Shown: positions 35,872 through 47,315 of the stretch, in pieces
Numbering within the stretch: the first letter of the stretch is position 1
Layout of the letters: each line of letters begins with the position of its first letter
Assembly (NCBI GenBank): GCA_025769875.1
Contig: JAGFNK010000028.1
Span: 62,001-126,000 of the forward strand
DNA from: Russula earlei
Taxonomy: Eukaryota > Basidiomycota > Agaricomycetes > Russulales > Russulaceae
DNA: 64,000 nucleotides
Direction: 5' to 3'
The notes under the pieces: model-generated
The model's database searches: none
Told to the model about the DNA's origin: nothing
Seen by the model: the letters and a program-made list of their open reading frames with translations, nothing else
Translations under genes and position numbers: made by a program

Positions 35872-36363
35872 TGTCACCGACTGGGGGCGGTGTTGCTGAC
35901 AAATCATTTCACACATGAGACGTGCGCACTGAGTCGAGCAAAACGACGAGTTCTCGTGAGATTCGGGGATCTCGGTGACAACACAGCAAAGGCTAGTGTG
36001 TACCGCGGAGAGGAAGTACAAAGGATATGTCTTCGCGTTTGAAGACCTGAAGAGTGGGAAAGATTTCTGAGTCAGTTGCTTGATTCCCTGCAAGCCTACA
36101 GTCCTGAAGCTAGAATCCAGTGATATTCACAAGAGAACAAGCTTAGGGCTTGTTCTCTTCGTCAGGCAGTCTTATATAGACATTGTATCCTATATCAAAT
36201 AGCAGACACAAGGTAATGGTGAGGCAATCGAAACTAGAACATGCTGGAAAGTGGTGGTACATGTGAGGCTAGGTGAGTCATGAAAATGCATGAGAAACAT
36301 GAGGTCTGTCTGGGTAGGCTTGTCCGGTTGCCGGTCCGGTCCGAAGAACCGGTACTTGTGACA
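35872..36363 (-). repeat. Gypsy-A copy 1, 5' LTR
   Basis: 492 bp, same termini as the partner LTR at 28806-29297. It is followed on the plus strand by ACTGC, the right target-site duplication. Confidence 0.93.
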
Positions 36364-36697
36364 ACTGCCATCTCTGCCCTATCCATAGCCTCAGCCCCAG
36401 TCACAGCCTCCCCTGCCTAGAAATCTCAGCCTTGCCACCTGCCTCCATCGCCTCTGCCACTCTTGCCTTGTGCTCTGCCACCCCGTAGCCTCAGCTCTGC
36501 CTGCTCCCTCTGCCGTGTCTGTCAGCACCCCTTTAGTTCCACATGCTGCCGTCTCTGTCCGGTCGGCCACTGCCCCAGTCTCACCTGTTGCTGCCATGCC
36601 TTTTGTTGTCTCCACACTGATGCCTGCATCAGCCCTCACCACTCCGTCCCTGCCATCTGCCATCTCCCTTCTGCCCAGCATGTCCTCAGTCGTCGCC
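36364..36697 (+). repeat. Low-complexity block, right side of Gypsy-A copy 1
   Basis: Continuation of the C-rich repeat at 28541-28805. It encodes only Ala/Ser/Pro-type low-complexity frames and ends where the Gypsy-B LTR begins. Confidence 0.6.
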
Positions 36698-37580
36698 TGT
36701 TACACCATTTTCCTTTTACATTTACCTCTTACCTTTTGCTATGAACTGCTTGCTTTCATATGTCCCTTTATTTACTAGTCTCGTGATCTCTTACGTCTTG
36801 TGATCCCTTCTGTGTTATCATGTGATCCATACACGTCCAGGTAACACTGGATTGCTGTTACTTTCCCTTTGTTTGGTTCTCTTTCCATTTATATTCACCT
36901 CTTAGTTTCGACTGTGCAATGCTGCGCACCTACTGTGCAGCACAGTTACTTGGTTCTGACTCATTCGTGGCCTCATTCCTATGACTCATACTTATTATGA
37001 CTCCTACTATACTAGTAGCACAGTCAAAGTGCAGCTATTGCTGCGCTTCTCCTGTATATATAAGCTCAGTACTTTGTGACCAAAGCCCTAAGCTTGGTCT
37101 CTTGTAGAATCCAACCCTACTCTTGTCCAACATATTCTCCTGCAACCCACTTCACTCTCACAAACTTAAACCACAACCACCTCTCCATTTCATCAACTCT
37201 CAACACACCATCTACCATCTACTCTTCGCCTTTCCCTTCCTTCCCTATGAGTCTCTCTTCACTCCCCTGAGAAGAGCTCTCCTTCTTTAAGACCTACCTT
37301 CCTCTACTCTCTCTGCGTTGTTCAAGGTCCCTGACAGACTTGAACGCATATAGCTAGTAGAACCAGCCCTAGTCTATCCCATTACAAATTTACCCTAGCT
37401 TCTCAATGGACCGAGTCGTACTAGGAAGGGTCTATTGGCCATAACCTGTTTAGCATAAAACACTTCGACCGCTGCAGGGATCCTTACTCATTATACATGG
37501 GAACCAGCCCATTTCTTGAACACCTCTCTGTTACCAACTTGTTTTCCGCTTGTGAACTGACATGGCTAGTTACTGTGACA
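36698..37580 (+). repeat. Gypsy-B 5' LTR (883 bp)
   Basis: Begins TGTTACACCATT and ends TTACTGTGACA. It matches the split solo LTR at 49793-50521 plus 59048-59197. It contains a TATATATAAG promoter motif near 37055 and the block GGGTCTATTGGCCATAACC found four times in the window. Confidence 0.9.
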
Positions 37581-37604
37581 TCAGACCAAGCTTAACGTTT
37601 CACC

Positions 37605-39418
37605 ACGGCTTCTACCTCAAATACTCTCGCTATCCCTGAAACCTCTATCGAACCAGCTTCCTCATCTAACCCTCTTCAACACCGAACCGTCACTCGACGT
37701 AATCAAGACAACCTACCTGAATGTATCACTGGTAAAGCCTTTTGGCACCCCACTGAACCCAAAGTAGGATATTACCTCCACATTGAAAACCTTTACCACC
37801 CTATTGAATTTATCAACGGACGTTGGTATAAACTTGATAGATGAGAAGTAGGACTTCACCTTGAATACACCACTCACGAAGGCCTTGTTCTCGACAACAA
37901 AGAACACGGTTTAGGAACTTGGGATCAATCAGACCCCCAGTACCAACTCTTTCAATACCAACCTTCACCCTCTCTTGGAAGACATCGTTTATCTTTGGCA
38001 GAAGAATCCAAATGACCTTCCTCTCGACCTTGAACCAGACAACCTTCACCAAGGTTATCTCCTATACATCTAGCTGTAGAAGCCACACCAGCACCAGAAC
38101 CACTTCCTGTACCACAAAGGATCTTTGGTATCACTCGCGTACCCACTCCTAGACCTCTTACCCCTCCTACTCCACCTTCACCTCCTACTCCACCTTCTCC
38201 AGCTATGGCTGCCATAGTCCCAATCCCTTCCAACGGAGCGGTCAGGGGAAACCCACCATCTATCTTTGATGGAGACCAGCTCCCAATCCTCCAAATTCAT
38301 GAGAGAGTTTGCCATCTTTCGCAATATGAATGATGAAAACTCCCTCTTCAACAATCCTTATAGACGAGTTAACGCTTGTCTATCCTTTATAAGGGGCCCT
38401 AATGTGGACCATTGGGTTGACACTCAACTGGAAGCAGTCAATAATAGTGTCAACACTCTTGGAGTACTCAGGACCTGACGAAGCTCTATGGAACGACTTT
38501 AGAAATGCGTTTAATATTGCCTTCACCGACACTAATAAAAGGCAAAACGCGTTCAATAAACTAGCTGTTCTAAGGCAACAAGGACCTGACCTGGACTCTT
38601 ATATTGCCACCTTTACCAACCTTGCCAATGATGCAGGATACAACCTAAACGCAAACGGAACTCTAGACTATTTTGCTAGAGGTCTTAGTAGGCCACTCCT
38701 TAACAACATCTTATCAAGGGAAACCCTACCTACCAATTTTACGGAATGGACCGAAGCAGCTAGAAAGGAACACAACAAATATGCCGTGAGGCAAAGCTAT
38801 ATGGGAGATATACGCAATATCACGCGTAATCCCCAACGATTCCTTAACTTCCGTCCTACCAATACTACATTCCGCCCTCCTCCTGGACCGCCTCCTAGGG
38901 TTAATCCTACCTTTGTACCAAGGAACCCTACTGGTCAATTTATTCCTAGGGGCAACAACCAAGTTGTTCCAATGGATGTTGACCATGCTAGAGTGGCCAC
39001 TACTGAGCAAGAGAAGAAACAACATCAAATCGAAGGTCATTGCTTCTTTTGCTCTAAACAAGGACATGTTGCACGCAATTGTCCTAACAAGTCGACCACC
39101 TTCAACTCGGTTCCTATGAAAACACGTCTGGTTGAAGTTATAGAACCAGATGAATACCAGGAACTGTATTACCCTGAAGAACAGGTCGACACCCATGTTC
39201 GTTTAGCTCAAACTGATGAACAAACAACTGAATATTATCAGGAAAATCCTCCTGATGATCAAACAGCCCAACAACCTACTCAACAGGAGACACAAACTTA
39301 TAATGAAGGACCATCTCCTGAGGAAGTTGCAGCTATAATGTCTGGATATTCTGAAGAACAACGTTGCTCATGGGCTACTGCCATGGTCAATAACGGTGTG
39401 GATTTTCCCCCAGCTTGA
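37605..39418 (+). pseudogene. Gypsy-B gag, broken
   Basis: N-terminal part with HIENLYHPIEFINGRWYKLD, a Pro-rich linker and MAAIVPIPSNGAVRGNPPSIF (ATG 38205). Then a capsid-like region NMNDENSLFNNPYRRVNACL, DEALWNDFRNAFNIAFTDTN and LDYFARGLSRPLLNNIL, and the CCHC knuckle CFFCSKQGHVARNC near 39043-39084. TGA stops at 37842, 38013 and 38031 lie in one frame where CGA/Arg would fit. Frame changes occur near 38275 and 38475. It is a different gag lineage from Gypsy-A. Confidence 0.82.
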
Positions 39419-41328
39419 ATTACCCAGCCTTAATTCAAGCTGTCTTCCCTAGTGATGTATTTGTAGCAAGACTCAATTCAATCAAAGTTCCTGTTCAAAT
39501 ACGCACTAGTGGATGAAGGGCTGATCTTGTCGCTCTACTTGATAGTGGAGCAACCGACAATTTCATCCACAAGAATATCATCACTCGCTATAAACTCCCA
39601 GTTACCACTCTACAAAAGCCAAAAGTCATGTGCAATGTAGATGGCACTCACAACAAAGCTGGAACTGTCACCAAAGCAGTCGACCTTTACATTCGATTTA
39701 AAGGACAAGAACATCGAATGCGCTTCTATATCGCTGAAATATCAACCGATGACATGCTTCTTGGCTTCCCATTCCTTTGTGCTACCAACCCTGCTGTGGA
39801 CTGGACCAAAGGAACCCTCAAGGATACTGTTGTAGCCTCTACTTGGGATGCCGACAAATGGATCAGACGGCTTCCTATACCCCCATGCTTTGATCCTACT
39901 CCAATCAGAGGAGCAAAGATTAGCACTTCTACCCAATTAGCTGCACAAGCAGCTGATCAAGACAAGAAGGACTGGAAGGATTTAGTTCTTCCCGACTATC
40001 ATCGCTTTGAAAGGCTCTTTTCTGAAGAAGCCTCTCATCACTTTCCTACTTCCAAACCTTGGGATCATGCAATAGACCTCATCCCTGATGCTCCATCTAT
40101 GCTCAATTGCAAGATTTACCCCCTTGCACCAGTGGAACAACAGGCCCAAGATGAATTCCTAAAGGAACATTTGGAGAAAGGATATATACGTCCTTCAAAG
40201 TCGCCATATGCCTCTCCTTGCTTCTTTGTAGGCAAGAAAGATAGTAAACGACACTACATCCAAGACTATAGACATCTTAATGCAATCACTGTTGAAAACA
40301 AAACCCCCCTTCCTCTCATTCCTGAAATCATCACTCGCTTAGGAAGTAAACAATACTTCACTAAGTTTGACGTATGATGGGGTTATAACAACATACGCAT
40401 CAAAGATGGTGATCAATGGAAGGCAGCATTCAAAACAAACAAGGGCTTATTCGAACCTATGGTGATGACCTTTGGTCTCACTAACGCCCCTGCCACCTTC
40501 CAATCTATGGTCAATGATATCTTTAGAGAAGAATTCAATCATCATGATATGGAGTTCCACATCTACATGGACGATGGCATCATCACCACACAGGCATCTA
40601 AAGGATGGGAGTATCACAAAGATCTCGTTACTTGCATCTTTAAGAAGCTTCAAGATAATGACCTCTTCCTTAAACCTGAGAAATGTCAATTCCACAAAGA
40701 AGAAATTGACTATCTTGGTGTCATTATTGGCAAAGGAATGATCAAGATGGACCCAATCAAAGTCAAAGGAATTTGTGATTGGAAAGCCCCTACCAATCTA
40801 CATGAATTACGCTCTTTCCTCGGATTTGGGAATTACTATCGCAACTTTATTCCAAAATATTCGGATATCGTTCAACCTCTAGTCTGGCTCACAAAGAAGA
40901 ACAAACCCTGGGTCTGGGATAATTACACAGAATCTTTGTTCAATATTCTCAAGAATATCTTCACCCATTACCCTGTTCTTCGCAACCCAGACTTCAACAA
41001 ACCTTTCATTGTAGATGCTGATGCCTCTTCTTTCGCTCTGGGAGCCACTATATCTCAACAATTTGAAGATGGTATCCATCCTCTGGTATATTTTTCAAGA
41101 TCCCTACTACCAGCAGAAAGGAACTACAATATTTATGACAGAGAACTACTCGCTATAGTATCTGTCCTTAAAGAATATCGACACTGGCTACTTGGGGCAC
41201 GTCATGAAGTAACTATTCGCACAGATCACGCCAATCTAGCCTACTTCTGCAAACCCCAGGACCTTTCACCACGTCAAGCAAGGTGGATGGCCCTTCTCCA
41301 GGAATACAACTTCAAGTTGATGACTATC
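39419..41328 (+). pseudogene. Gypsy-B pol (protease, RT, RNase H), truncated
   Basis: Protease LVALLDSGATDNFIH (about 39530), RT with [40 protein letters not shown] and intact YMDD (about 40565), then RNase H FIVDADASSFALGA and IRTDHANLAYFC. TGA at 39514 and 40375 both sit where Arg (CGA) is expected. The frame runs into the LTR of Gypsy-A copy 2 after KLMTI, so integrase is missing here. Confidence 0.87.
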
Positions 41329-41822
41329 TGTCACAAGAACCGGTACATTGGACCGGACCGGCAACCGGATAAGCCTACCCAGACATGTCTCCAGTTTCCC
41401 ACGTGTTTTATGACCCTTCCGTAGCCTCGCACATACCAGACGTTTCCTGCGTGTTCCAGTTCAATCGCCTCGCTTCCACCTCGTGAATACTATTTGATAT
41501 AGTATCTAGTGTGTATATAAGACTGCTGTTTGATGAGGACAAGCCCTAAGCTTGTTCTCCTGTGAAATATCACTGGATTTCAAACTTCAGGACTTGTAGG
41601 CTTGCAAGACATCAAGCACATCATCTGAAACCTTTGCTACTCATAAGTCTTCTCAACGTGAAGACTTATTCGTAGTTTCCCTTCTCCGCGGAACATATTT
41701 GCCTTGGCAATATCGTCTCCGAGATCCCCGAAACTTGTGAGGACTTAGTGTCTCACTCGACTCGCTGCGCTCGTCTCGCATGTGAACCGATTTGTCAGCG
41801 ACACCGCCCCCAGTCGGTGACA
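41329..41822 (+). repeat. Gypsy-A copy 2, 5' LTR
   Basis: 494 bp, TGTCACAAGAACCGG to CAGTCGGTGACA, the reverse complement of the copy 1 LTRs with scattered differences. It interrupts the Gypsy-B RNase H after CTATC (41324-41328). Confidence 0.92.
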
Positions 41823-41902
41823 TTAGAACAAGCTTTCCCTCGAACCCTTGACCCCAAACGCGTACACACGCATCCACCCCCGAATACAACGATTTTTGAA
41901 AG

Positions 41903-43594
41903 ATGACTTCCATGGCCAGAGACTGGAGGTTCAAGGGACAAGGAAAACCTACAGAAGAAGGACTAAAGAAACTCAAGTGTCCCTTCAAACTGAACCCGGA
42001 CCTTGACGACGCATTCGTTCCTGAAGCCTTCAGAGAGAATGCTCACTTCCTCAGAGTAGGAATAGACAGTGTACCCTGGACCGGGTACTATGCTTATTAC
42101 AGAAAGGCCAAAGTAGGCCTTGGAACTCTCTACAGCGTATGGTTCGAAATCCGACGCCGCGAAGACTACTTTGAGGCCTACCGTGTCGCACGCCCGGCTC
42201 TCGGACTGATTTTTGACCCTCTCAAAGGTCTCGATATGGAACAGCTCATCAAATCAGGGGAACCAATTCCAAACTCAAAGAACCCGTCCCGCGCGCCAAC
42301 CCCCGGACCTACGCCCACCGAACCCATGGAACAAGAACCCCAGACCACGACACAACTCTTTGTCACAGCCAACGAACCAGAAGAACCACCCGCACAGGTA
42401 CCCCAACAACTGGCGTTGTCTGGAACAGTGCAAGCATACCCACGCCCATCCCTGTTCCAAAGCTTCGGGAAATGCAGGAGGCGACCCCCAAGCCCAGACC
42501 CCGACAACTACGACACATACGCCACATATGATCGCGACACATGCCCCTCCAACAATGGCAAACTTGAAGGCATTCCACCCAAGGCCTTCAACAGCAACCA
42601 CGCTCGCACTCACGCATTTCTCACCGTGTTTCGATGCTTTATGAGGATGAACTTCGATAGCAAAATTGCTCAAAACCCTATCAAGAAATGTGCTTACTTC
42701 CTATCACTAATGGAAGGACCCTGCGTCGATGGCTGGGTCGAAGCAATGGACGAATGGCTCGAAAAAGTCATGATGGACCCAGACGAAATTCCCTTTGGGC
42801 TGACAGCCTGGCAGGCTATGGAGCAACAGTTTAAAAGGGCGTTCACCGACTATGCTGAACACAAATGTGCACAAGACCAACTCCGCGAACTTAAAATGAA
42901 AGAAAATAATCTCGATGAGTATATAGCCAATTTCGAACTATTAGCTCGACAAGGATCTCTGCACACGGATGATCCTATGGTTATGCGCCTGTTCGCGTGT
43001 GGTCTTCCCAAACCATTGGTTGAAGCAATCATCAGTCAAGAAGACCCAACTACTTTTCTAGAATGGATGACCGGCGCCCAAAAACAACATCGTATCTGGA
43101 TGCGTAAACGCGCAGTCCTCACCGACCATGCTAACATGCACAATCGCAACACGAATCCGAATTGCCCCTGGGCTTGCCTCTCCACCTGGGGAACACATGG
43201 CAACACCACCAATAACGCCACTGCACCACACGCACGCCTACCACCTCGTGACCCAAACGCAATGGATACCAGTGCGGGCGCAGCACGCAAAGCAATTACC
43301 GAAGCCGAAAAAGAAAACCATCGTGCCAAAGGCAGATGTTTTCATTGCTCAAAACAAGGACATCTTGCTAGAGACTGCCCCACGAAACCCAAACACGAGC
43401 CAACACGTGCATGCACAGCGGAGGTGACCACCACCGCATCCGAGCCCTCCACTATCGAGATCATTGAAGAAAGTGCAACAGCCAAAGTCACGAAGGCTGC
43501 CAAAGCCCTTTCCAAAGAAGAAAGAGAGGAATTTATTAGGATGTTGAATGGAGAAACCGATGACGATGAAGGAAAGGATTTTTCGGATGCCTGA
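41903..43594 (+). CDS. Gypsy-A copy 2 gag, intact
   Basis: 563-codon uninterrupted gag, MTSMARDWRFKGQGKPTEEG to EGKDFSDA. It shows KCPFKLNPD, VPWTGYYAYYRKAKVGLG, GEPIPNSKNPSRAPTPGP, IKKCAYFLSLMEGPCVDGW, LTAWQAMEQQFKRAFTDY and one CCHC knuckle CFHCSKQGHLARDC. It forms the capsid/nucleocapsid of the virus-like particle. It is the only full-length retroelement gene in the window and a template for recognising the decay in copy 1. Confidence 0.9.
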   Translation: MTSMARDWRFKGQGKPTEEGLKKLKCPFKLNPDLDDAFVPEAFRENAHFLRVGIDSVPWTGYYAYYRKAKVGLGTLYSVWFEIRRREDYFEAYRVARPALGLIFDPLKGLDMEQLIKSGEPIPNSKNPSRAPTPGPTPTEPMEQEPQTTTQLFVTANEPEEPPAQVPQQLALSGTVQAYPRPSLFQSFGKCRRRPPSPDPDNYDTYATYDRDTCPSNNGKLEGIPPKAFNSNHARTHAFLTVFRCFMRMNFDSKIAQNPIKKCAYFLSLMEGPCVDGWVEAMDEWLEKVMMDPDEIPFGLTAWQAMEQQFKRAFTDYAEHKCAQDQLRELKMKENNLDEYIANFELLARQGSLHTDDPMVMRLFACGLPKPLVEAIISQEDPTTFLEWMTGAQKQHRIWMRKRAVLTDHANMHNRNTNPNCPWACLSTWGTHGNTTNNATAPHARLPPRDPNAMDTSAGAARKAITEAEKENHRAKGRCFHCSKQGHLARDCPTKPKHEPTRACTAEVTTTASEPSTIEIIEESATAKVTKAAKALSKEEREEFIRMLNGETDDDEGKDFSDA

Positions 43595-44415
43595 GCATAT
43601 CGGCGATCGCTCGGGCCCTAGGTACCAATGTACATAAAATTACAAAAAAAAAGTCAATGCAGGTCAATTTGACTATATACGTTGGAACCTCAAAAGCCGA
43701 AAAGAAAAACGTGTTAATCGATAGCAGAGCAACTGAATGCTTCATATCCTCCGAATTAACCAGACAACTTCAATTGAGAACACGAAAGTTGTTAACACCC
43801 AAGGTGGTGAAAAACGTTGATAACACTCCTAATCGCCTAGGAAAAATCACTCAAGCGGTAGACTTAGAATTAAAACTACTGGGACAAAAAAGCAAACACC
43901 AATTCCTTGTAGCAGACATCGGACAAGACGATCTGATTTTAGGATACCCCTTCCTTGAATCAACGAATCCCAAAATCAACTGGACCAATGGAACGCTAAT
44001 GGGAAAAATAACCTTATCTGGAGATGAAGAACCACCAGAATGGATAAAGAACATCGCACAATGGGAAGAAGGCGACGAACTTTGGGTGCAAACACAACTG
44101 CAAAAGACTACAATTGCCCAACAATTAGCGGAATCCCAATTACAATCAAAACAACTGACCTGGCAACAAATAGTCCCTCTCCAATATCATGCCTATGGCC
44201 AAGTCTTTGAAGAACAAAAATCAGAAAGATTCCCTGGACCAAGAAAATGGGATCATGCTATCGATCTTAAACCCGACGCCCCAACAACAATCAATTGTAG
44301 AGTATACCCCCTTTCACCCAAGGAGAAAGAGGAACAAGGAAAATTTCTTGAACAAAATCTATGACTAAAACAAATCAGAAGGTCCAACTCACCATATGCA
44401 AGTGGCTTCTTTTTA
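43592..44415 (+). pseudogene. Gypsy-A copy 2 pol, protease to early RT, truncated
   Basis: The frame opens in -1 relative to gag (LSISAIARALG). The protease box reads VLIDSRATECFIS, with Arg in place of the Gly of DSGAT, so the protease is probably inactive. It continues through FPGPRKWDHAIDL and VYPLSPKEKEEQ, meets a TGA at 44362-44364 (Arg expected), then RRSNSPYASGFF, and is cut by the inserted long-TIR element. Confidence 0.85.
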
Positions 44416-44823
44416 TTGCCATTTTCAGTGCACTTGGTGGAGCTTGAATTCCACCCAAATTGGCGCAGAAACCCCCTCAAACATGCGGGATGAATATCTC
44501 CCTCAAAACAGCTTCAATTCATATGAAAATTATTGTCCCTGAATTGCCTGAATGAGGGCTAGGCAGCCCCATTGTTTTCATGAGATTTGAGTGAGAATTG
44601 GTGGAGCTGGACTCAAGCCACCTCCACATGTGTATTAGATGAATTACAACTCAAAATCATGGTCTATATCTATTATTTTTCCCTCATGTTGTACCCATGG
44701 GCTGTCTTGAGGCAGCCCCATAGTGTTTTTGACTCAAGTGTTGTGGTGTGCAACGTTGTTTTCAGTGTGATTGGAGTGATGGCCAGCCACTCATTGCCTC
44801 TCTTACCTCTCCATTCTGACCAT
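44416..44823 (+). repeat. Long-TIR element, left inverted repeat
   Basis: 408 bp, from TTGCCATTTTCAG to CCATTCTGACCAT. It is complementary to 46908-47315. Subterminal motif GGCTGCCTC/GAGGCAGCC occurs in both arms. Confidence 0.9.
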
Positions 44824-44840
44824 ACACATACCCTGCGCCC

Positions 44841-46421
44841 ATGCCCGCTCCAGCCTCCGTCCCTACATCGTGCACCATCGCCTCCGCCTCACCTGCCTTG
44901 CCCATTGTCCCTGCGGTTCCCACCTCATCTGCCGTTCCCGTCACCTTGTTCACTGCTGCCATCCTCGACTCGCCAGCCATCATCGCCTCAGCTCCACCTG
45001 CCCTCGCCATCCCAGCATCGCCCACATTTGCCATCGTTGCCACCTCGTCTGTCCCCACTGCCATAGCCTCAGCCGTGACATCGCCTATTGCCACTGTCCC
45101 CATCTTAGCCCAACCAGCTCCTGTGCCCTCAGTGTCGCCTGCTATGGCCACTGTCTCAGCTCCATGCACAACCACCATCTCAACCTCACCCACTGACATT
45201 TTAGCGCCATCCGCCACTTCAGCCCTCGCAGCCTCGTCTGCCACCCCCACCTTCGTCTCATCCGCTCCCGCGCCCTCAGTTGTTTCGTCGCCCTCAGTCT
45301 CGTCTGTCACCTCATCCATCACCACAGTAGCCTCAGTCGTGCCAGCCGCCGACTTCACATCAGTCTCCGTCTTAGCCTCACCCGTACTCGTCAGTTCAGC
45401 CCAGTCCATCATAGCACCAGCATCGCCAGCCACCGCCGTCTCCACCCTGCCCTCAGCCTCAGCCTTCTCAGTCTCAGCCGCCACCACTGCGCCCCTAGTT
45501 TTGCCAGCCATCTCAGTCGCCCCAGCTTCAGATCAGTCAACTGCCGCCACCGCGCTCTTAGCCTTGCCAGCCGCCTTAGTCTCATCAGCCACCACCATAG
45601 CCTCAGCCTCAGCCACTGACATCTTAGTGCCACACGCCGCCATCTCCACCACCATCTCACAAGCCACCGCCGCCATGCCCTTGTCAGCCACAGCTGCCGT
45701 CGCCCCTGCGTCGCCCTCAGTCGTCGCCTCTGCCCCGTCCGCCTCCACCATTGCACCAGCTCAGTCCGCTGCCACCTTCTCAGTCTCAGCCTCAGTCTTC
45801 TCAGTCTCAGCCGCTGCTTTAGTAGTTTCACGCGACACCAGCACCACCGCACTGTCGCAACCCCTCACCACCAGCACCACCCCAGAAGACCAAGAAGGCC
45901 TCGGCCACGAACTTAGCCACAACACACCACAACAGGAGCAGAAGCCGCCACCGCAGGAGAAGCAGTCGCCAACGCCAACAGCACACTGCACGCTGCCTCC
46001 CACATCGCCTCCCCATCCGTTCGTGCACTCTCGCCCACATCTGCTGCCGACACCTGCAGTGGAGACGACCCCACCACTGCTGCCACAAGACGACAGATCC
46101 CACCCCCGTGCAAGCCGCCCCATGCATCCTCTTTCTCGAGTCCTCGCCACCTACGTCTCTATCTACAAACTCACGCTCACCGCCTACGCCTTCGCTCCTT
46201 GTCCACGCCTGCTGCCACCACCTGCAATGGAGATGACCATGCCACCACCGCCACAAGACAACACCACCACCATGCAGCCACCATCTCATCACCGCCGCCC
46301 TCGTCTCCATCGCCTCCGTTTCCCATCGCCCTTGCCTCTTCCGTCATCGCCATTGCCAATTGCTGCCTTCGCGTCTTCCGCAGCACAAGCAGCCGCGACC
46401 GCCACCTCAATTCAGACGTGA
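44841..46421 (+). other. 526-codon Ala/Ser/Thr/Pro-rich open frame, doubtful coding
   Basis: An uninterrupted frame of mostly A, S, T, P and V (e.g. ASASPALPIVPAVPTSS), with a more varied last 130 residues rich in P, H and Q. The DNA is a degenerate CCTCAGCC / GCCACC repeat that is also open on the minus strand (44762-45511, and 45409-45852), so openness may only reflect composition. If translated it would be a mucin-like disordered protein. Related sequence occurs at 27.6-27.96, 28.54-28.8 and 36.36-36.69 kb. Confidence 0.4.
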
Positions 46422-46907
46422 AAGGCTCAAAACACTCGCATGCATTCAGATGCTTGACCGAGGATGGTCAAAGTTTCAAGCCCCCGGGAGGTGTAAGGGA
46501 GATTATGGCTGGCCTCGAAATCACATGCGAAAACGTGACACGACACGACATGAGACTGACACCTCAGCTCCCTTTCATCCCTTGCCACCTCCCTCTCGTT
46601 CCAGGCAGTCCACCGACCGCACACCACAAGCCATCTTGTGTGCGACATCAAGACCTCAATCGCATTGCCCAGCCCTCGCCACCGACCATGCACGCATGCA
46701 CGCCTCAGCACACTAGACGTGTTCGCGTCTCAAGCCTTTCACAACCGCCTTGACCGTCTCAACCAGTCTTGATTCACTTTCATGCCATTCATCTCTAGTA
46801 CCTCTCTCCTGTATATAAAAACACCCTAGCTACTCTTTAGTAGAAAGAGTTCAGAATAGGACCCCTCTTTGCAACCCACTCCTCTCTGTCTGTGAAAAAC
46901 AAGAAGG

Positions 46908-47315
46908 ATGGTCAGAATCGAGAGGTGAGAGGGGTGATGAGTGGCTGGCCGTGACTCCAATCGCACTGGAAACAATGTTGCACACCACAACACTTGAGTC
47001 AAAAACACTATGGGGCTGCCTCAAGACAGCCCATGGGTACAACATGAGGGAAAAATAATAGATATAGACCATGATTTTGAGTTGTAATTCATCTAATACA
47101 CATGTGGAGGTGGCTTGAGTCCAGCTCCACCAATTCTCACTCAAATCTCATGAAAACAATGGGGCTGCCTAGCCCTCATTCAGGCAATTCAGGGACAATA
47201 ATTTTCATATGAATTGAAGCTGTTTTGAGGGAGATATTTATCCCACATGTTTGAGGGGGTTTCTGCGCCAATTTGGGTGGAATTCAAGCTCCGCCAAGTG
47301 CGCTGAAAATGGCAA
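46908..47315 (-). repeat. Long-TIR element, right inverted repeat
   Basis: 408 bp, mirror of 44416-44823, ending CTGAAAATGGCAA before TA. Confidence 0.9.

Larger units (their letters stand above)
28806..36363 (-). mobile_element. Ty3/Gypsy chromovirus LTR retrotransposon, Gypsy-A copy 1
   Basis: Complete 7558-bp element in minus orientation. LTRs at 28806-29297 and 35872-36363 are each 492 bp, begin TGTCACCGAC on the plus strand and end CTTGTGACA; the 5-bp duplication ACTGC flanks both ends (28801-28805, 36364-36368). Order on the minus strand: gag, pol (protease, RT, RNase H, integrase, chromodomain), then a third ORF before the 3' LTR. The coding regions hold at least eight TGA stops, most at codons expected to be CGA, plus a frameshift in pol and a YMDN in place of YMDD, so it is inactive. 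Similar LTR lengths but several mismatches indicate a moderately old insertion. Confidence 0.93.
36698..41328 (+). mobile_element. Ty3/Gypsy element Gypsy-B, 5' part
   Basis: Plus-strand element with 5' LTR, gag, protease, RT and RNase H. It is truncated in RNase H at 41328 by insertion of Gypsy-A copy 2. No 3' half or 3' LTR is found in place further right. RT YMDD is intact, but stops and frameshifts occur in gag and RT. Confidence 0.88.
41329..44415 (+). mobile_element. Gypsy-A copy 2, 5' part, inserted in Gypsy-B
   Basis: Plus-strand copy of the same family as 28806-36363: a 494-bp 5' LTR, intact gag, and pol up to the start of RT. It is cut at 44415 by the long-TIR element. After 47317 a short A-rich stretch may continue the RT, but the rest of the element and its 3' LTR are absent. 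Confidence 0.88.
44416..47315. mobile_element. 2.9-kb DNA element with 408-bp terminal inverted repeats
   Basis: Ends are TTGCCATTTTCAG and its complement CTGAAAATGGCAA, flanked by TA on both sides (44414-44415 and 47316-47317), consistent with a 2-bp target duplication. TIRs cover 44416-44823 and 46908-47315 and differ at scattered bases. The interior carries a 526-codon low-complexity frame and, near 46813, a TATATAAAAA promoter-like motif. No transposase motif (DDE/D, zinc finger) is seen, so it is non-autonomous or of an undescribed type. Confidence 0.85.

Noticed and set aside
44762..45852. Minus-strand frames of 249 and 147 codons (Ala/Glu/Thr- and Arg/Trp-rich)
   Set aside because: The same repetitive DNA is open on several frames; composition explains this and no motif supports coding.
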